Positions 60,389-64,000 of a DNA stretch of 64,000 nt are shown here, one piece after another. Position 1 is the first letter of the stretch; each line of letters begins with the position of its first letter. A model generated the notes under the pieces. That model was not told the origin of the DNA. It saw nothing but the letters and a program-made list of their open reading frames with translations, and did no database searches. Origin of the DNA: Haplosporangium gracile (taxonomy: Eukaryota; Mortierellomycota; Mortierellomycetes; Mortierellales; Mortierellaceae); contig JAAAUF010000008.1 of assembly GCA_015499985.1 (NCBI GenBank), forward strand, positions 62,001 through 126,000. The letters are read 5' to 3'. The translations under genes were made by a program, and so were the position numbers.

Positions 60389-61040
60389 AATAGACTTTGA
60401 CGAACAACATTTTTTTTTCATGATTAGATGATTCTTTACCCCCCAACACAAATGCAATGTACAATGTACATCCCCCCTGAACAAAATAGAAAACAAACAC
60501 GCATGAAAACAAACAAACACAAACAAAAAGGTAGAAAGGAAAGAGCTCTCATGCTTTTTCCTGGTTGGGACATGTTTTGCTGACACATACAATTGTCCAT
60601 ACGACCAAATTGAAGGATCGTGATGGGTGTTTATTTTATGAAAGAGGTGCCAGACGTGAATGGCTACGGGAACTAGGAAAGGGGGAGAGAGAGAGGAGAT
60701 GTCGCCAATGCTGACTAAAGAGCTGTTGACGGGGGAATGAAGGAGGATAAAGAAGGAACCCCTATCTCATTTGTGTGCGACCATGGAGCGCAGTCCAAGG
60801 CGAACGATGACTGGACGGAGGCGAGTTTGATGGGGGTTACTGACAGGGGAAGAAAGACGAGGGGCAAAACAAAGATTGGAAAGAAAAGTCGTGAGCAGCA
60901 GCAACACGCATAAACGCAAACGCAACTTATCTTATTTCTTCTGTTTCGTATTTGTATTTTCCTCTCTTTCTCTCTTTCTCTCTCTCTTCCTCGCCCAACA
61001 TCAATAGCACCCAACTTTTACACTCGCCACCAACTGCGCC
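60389..61040. other. Intergenic, E2 3' end and TUG-like promoter
   Basis: About 650 bp. T/C-rich sequence (60950-60990) directly precedes the next start codon. No coding or RNA feature seen. Confidence 0.45.
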
Positions 61041-64000
61041 ATGGCATCAAACCTCACCGTCAACCTCGGAGGCGGGAAGAAGCAGCTCATCAAAACAACC
61101 CCTGGCATGAGTCTCCGTCAGGTCGTTAACACCGTTTGCGAAAAGCAGCGTTACCCCGAGCCAGAAACATACGGACTCAAGTACGAGCGAACAAACAACG
61201 TCTTCTCCATGCTCTGCTGCCTTGAACCAACGCCGCCATGCGAAGCAAACTAGCCTAATCGCTTTTTTTGTTCCGCTCACCCGCAGGCACTCTTCAGCCC
61301 ATGTACGCATATTGCTGGTTCCTCTTAACACCACTCCTTATTAACGGAGGGCTCATCTCTTTTCTTTTTCTCGCTCGCTCTTTTGGCTTTTAGGAGCGGG
61401 AAGAATTTTCTGGACCTTTCATTGTCTATCCGACATGCTAACATTGCGGCGGGAGCAAAGCTGGAACTGGCCAAGGTCCCCAAGGACAGGTCAGGTAAGA
61501 CCAACTCTGGCAAATTCACACACAAAAGCACACATACACACGCACGTACTCCACTTTTCTTTCATCCCTTTCATCTACTTTCCTTGTACTCGACCAAGCA
61601 TAGCCTGTTCACCCACAGTCTTTTTTCATCCTTTTTTTGCGTGTTTTTGCTTTTCTCCGCGCTTTTTTTATGCTTATTCTACTCTTGTTTGTCTGCTGTG
61701 TTTTGGTTCTTTGCTTTGGTATCCATGTTTTTATTCTTTTTCTTCGGGATGCAGGCGATATAAAAAAACAGTTACTGGCAGTGGAGTGGGAAAAGGATCA
61801 AATTTCGGCCACGGATGTGTAGTATCGATCCTTTCTCTTTTTCTTCTTTTGTACCTGTTTGCTGACCTCAACCATATTCGATATTATCCAATTAGCACCA
61901 ACGCATGTGGACCTTGCCTTGAGACTGGAAGAAGGCGGTGGATCGGTCCAGCCGTTTGCAATTACAACAACACTCTGGGATGTACTTCTTGAATTTGAGA
62001 GGGCGTCAAATGGGTAAGAGAAGGCTGTTGTTTCTATAATGCTATTTTTTTTTACTGTCGGGAAAGTACCATCGGGAAGTCAGTAATAACCGCAGGGTCT
62101 GCGCCAATACCAAGGAAGAAACAAAGGACCGAGCAGCAACAATATCAACGACAGCGACAATGTCTAATTGGATATTTCCCGTTTTTTTTTTCTTCTGCCT
62201 CTTACTTGCTGTTTTTATTTTTTTGTGTACTACGTTATTTGCAAACCCGATGGCGATACCATTTCATGCTTTTCAAAACATCCCATGCATCTTCAGGTCT
62301 CTGAACTTGACACGCCGCACCGCCGTCCCACAGCCGACTTCCAAGAACATCTTTTCGCTTCAGAGAATCAAAAAGGCCGTCAAACCCGCAACAGAGGTCT
62401 ACCTCCTCCCCGTCGTCATCCTTTTGGAACGCGAGGTAGCATATTACCTACATCTCTGAAACCAGGTAGATGACAGTTATGTTTGTGATAGAGGATTATA
62501 TAATAATATTAACTTTGCCATTTGGGGTATTACCATTTATAGTACGTTTCGATCCAGACATTGAAGACTACAACACTACAGCTTGCGGGTCTAGTTCGAG
62601 GAAACTCTGCGTTCCGCGTTCTCATGCGATACACGGATGCAGGAATTGAAGACTTTTTGGAGGATATTGAACGGGACTATTCACAATCAACAGCAGCCGC
62701 TGCTGCACCTGCCGCCACACCTGCCGCCACACCGACCTCGACCTCTGCACCCGCCAATCCCGTCACTGATTCACCTCCCGTTTCTCAGTCTTGTCCTCAG
62801 TCCCAGCGAGCTATACCTGAGCGACAGTCGACCCTTAAACCTGTCATCCCAACACTAAAGTTCGCAACCGACAAGACTGCAGGAGAGGGAGGACACTATC
62901 TGGTCGCACATGAGGCTTACCAAGGAGGGGGAGGAGGAAGTAACCCACCAATTGGCCTCACACCGCGTGCTGGTGACGTCGAGGCTTCAAACCGTGAAAA
63001 TAGTGTCCAGATCGAAGGAAGCAGTGGCGACCTGAACATGCAGCGTCAAACGCCGACTCAGGACATGACATCCAACATGATCGAGATCAACCAAGGCATC
63101 CGCCGGCTCCAGGAGCAGCAAACGCAAGCAGCCCTCACCGACCGCGTGAAGCGACTCTCCAAAGCCTCGGATAGCTCAGACAGAGACCGCTTTGTCCGTA
63201 GTCTTCCCCCAGGATCGCCTACTCCCGAGGCGTTTACAGAAGAACCTGAAGGCTTCATGGATGTTGACACACCTCAACCTCGCTCAGAATCGCCCAACTC
63301 GTCGCTTCCCAATCATGAACAGGAGGTCGTCCGTCAGATCGCCCATCGCATCAGCCAGCAACTTCGGGATGCCCAGAAGCGCGGAGACTCGACTATGGAC
63401 TATCATTCTTTGATTGCCCAGGAGATTGAAAAGGAGCAAAAGGCTGGAGTCCTGCCTATCACTCCTACTGGAAGTCGTCAGAGCTCGGTGAACAAGGCCT
63501 TTGCAGAGAGCGGGAGCCCCGCTCGTCCTGTAACTCCTCAGTCAAGGCACACAACGATGGCTGAGGAGTCCATTGACCGTCAAGTCAAGGTGTTCCGTCC
63601 TCCAGCCGACGATGCTACGCCGCTTTCAAACCGAAGTAAGTTGACAGCACGCTTATACGCTATTGCATTGCTACCATGCTAACACCTGAACGCGTCTAAT
63701 ATCCGTGGCTTTTTTGATGGTATATTAATAGTTGAATTGCCAGATGACTTTTACGACTTGACGTCACAGGATATGTTGAAGCTGATGAATAGCCAAAAGG
63801 CGCGACGCGTAGAAGAGGAGAGCAGAGGTTTCAAGACGGCGGCCGCCAGGGCTGAGGAGGAAAAGGCCAAGGAGCGTCGTTACCCCAAGACCATCATCCG
63901 CATCCGGTTTCCTGACCGAATTCAACTCCAAGCGACATTCAGTAGCCAGGAGACTGTGGGCGATCTCAGAAACTGGGTGTCTAAGGCTTGCGTTGGACAG
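61041..64000 (+). CDS. TUG/ASPSCR1-like UBX-domain protein, 3' end outside window
   Basis: Exons 61041-61180, 61394-61494, 61896-62013, 62297-62435, 62543-63635 and 63732 to beyond the edge. The first exons rebuild the TUG ubiquitin-like domain: VNLGGGKKQLIKTTPGMSLR, then FLDLSLSIRHANIAAGAKLE, matching the LDLSLQWRFANLPNNAKLE order in ASPSCR1. Next come VDLALRLEEGGGSVQPF, TTTLWDVLLEFERA and TTTLQLAGLVRGNSAFRVLM, all in the human order. A long Ser/Pro/Gln-rich middle follows. LPDDFYDLTSQDMLKLMNSQ, then RRYPKTIIRIRFPDRIQLQA, opens the C-terminal UBX domain, cut by the window end. TUG proteins (Ubx4 in yeast) bind Cdc48/p97 and disassemble or retain its complexes; the animal member controls GLUT4 vesicles. 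Exons 2 to 5 are short and rest on homology, but phases agree. Confidence 0.85.

Noticed and set aside
62097..62196. Alternative exon start at GGTCTGCGCC in the TUG-like gene
   Set aside because: It reads into a T-rich hydrophobic segment. The acceptor at 62296 instead keeps phase and restores the remembered family order into the TTTLQLAGL block.

Overview
The window reads as nuclear DNA of an early-diverging filamentous fungus, most likely in or near Mortierellomycotina. That placement is an inference from general look: dense genes, many short GT-AG introns of roughly 60-400 bp, about half GC, T-rich promoters, large low-complexity proteins and an F-box/leucine-rich gene family with decaying copies. 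I found no viral, bacterial or transposon coding sequence, no CRISPR array and no tRNA. Two runs of exactly ten N (7022-7031 and 47912-47921) are assembly gaps.

Layout. 0.9-3.9 kb: MEF2-type MADS-box regulator with a huge polyglutamine tract. 4.2-5.8 kb: F-box/LRR protein. 6.1-7.0 kb: FKBP25-like prolyl isomerase cut by the first gap, divergent from a tRNA m3C methyltransferase (7.2-8.6 kb). 8.8-14.2 kb: a 1658-residue MIT-domain protein in four exons. 14.2-16.9 kb: a 2.7 kb stretch without genes. 16.9-19.0 kb: a second F-box/LRR protein. 19.3-23.6 kb: divergent mitochondrial pair, mS29 and ATP synthase subunit b. 23.9-29.4 kb: divergent Prp40 splicing factor and Tad1/ADAT1 deaminase. 29.5-32.7 kb: dynamin GTPase of the Dnm1/Drp1 type. 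33.3-35.7 kb: Sas10/Utp3. 35.8-36.5 kb: LYR-like small protein, divergent from mitochondrial glutamyl-tRNA synthetase (36.7-39.0 kb). 39.2-40.9 kb: Ytm1/WDR12. 41.4-43.6 kb: aspartic protease ending in a CaaX box. 44.1-45.0 kb: APC10/Doc1, divergent from ribosomal uL10/P0 (45.6-46.8 kb), whose intron carries a box C/D snoRNA. 47.2-49.6 kb: two F-box/LRR pseudogenes on either side of the second gap. 50.9-54.3 kb: a FERRY3 (C12orf4) homologue with a UBA domain, divergent from a RABL6-like GTPase (54.8-57.9 kb). 58.5-60.4 kb: pyruvate dehydrogenase E2. 61.0 kb to the edge: TUG/ASPSCR1-like UBX protein, incomplete.

Exon joins were placed by hand from frame, GT/AG sites and remembered family alignments. 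For every multi-exon gene called complete, the exon lengths add up to an open reading frame. Themes are housekeeping: ribosome production (Sas10, Ytm1, P0, the snoRNA), mitochondrial function (mS29, Atp4, Mse1, Lat1, Dnm1, LYR protein), RNA processing (Prp40, Tad1, m3C methyltransferase) and endosomal/ubiquitin biology (MIT protein, FERRY3-like, RABL6-like, TUG, F-box, APC10). Several of these genes share short divergent promoters.

The most unusual observations are the CaaX-ending aspartic protease with no visible signal peptide, the intronic snoRNA with a 17-nt match to 18S rRNA, the FERRY3 homologue with an inserted UBA next to RABL6, and an E2 that appears to lack the peripheral subunit-binding domain.
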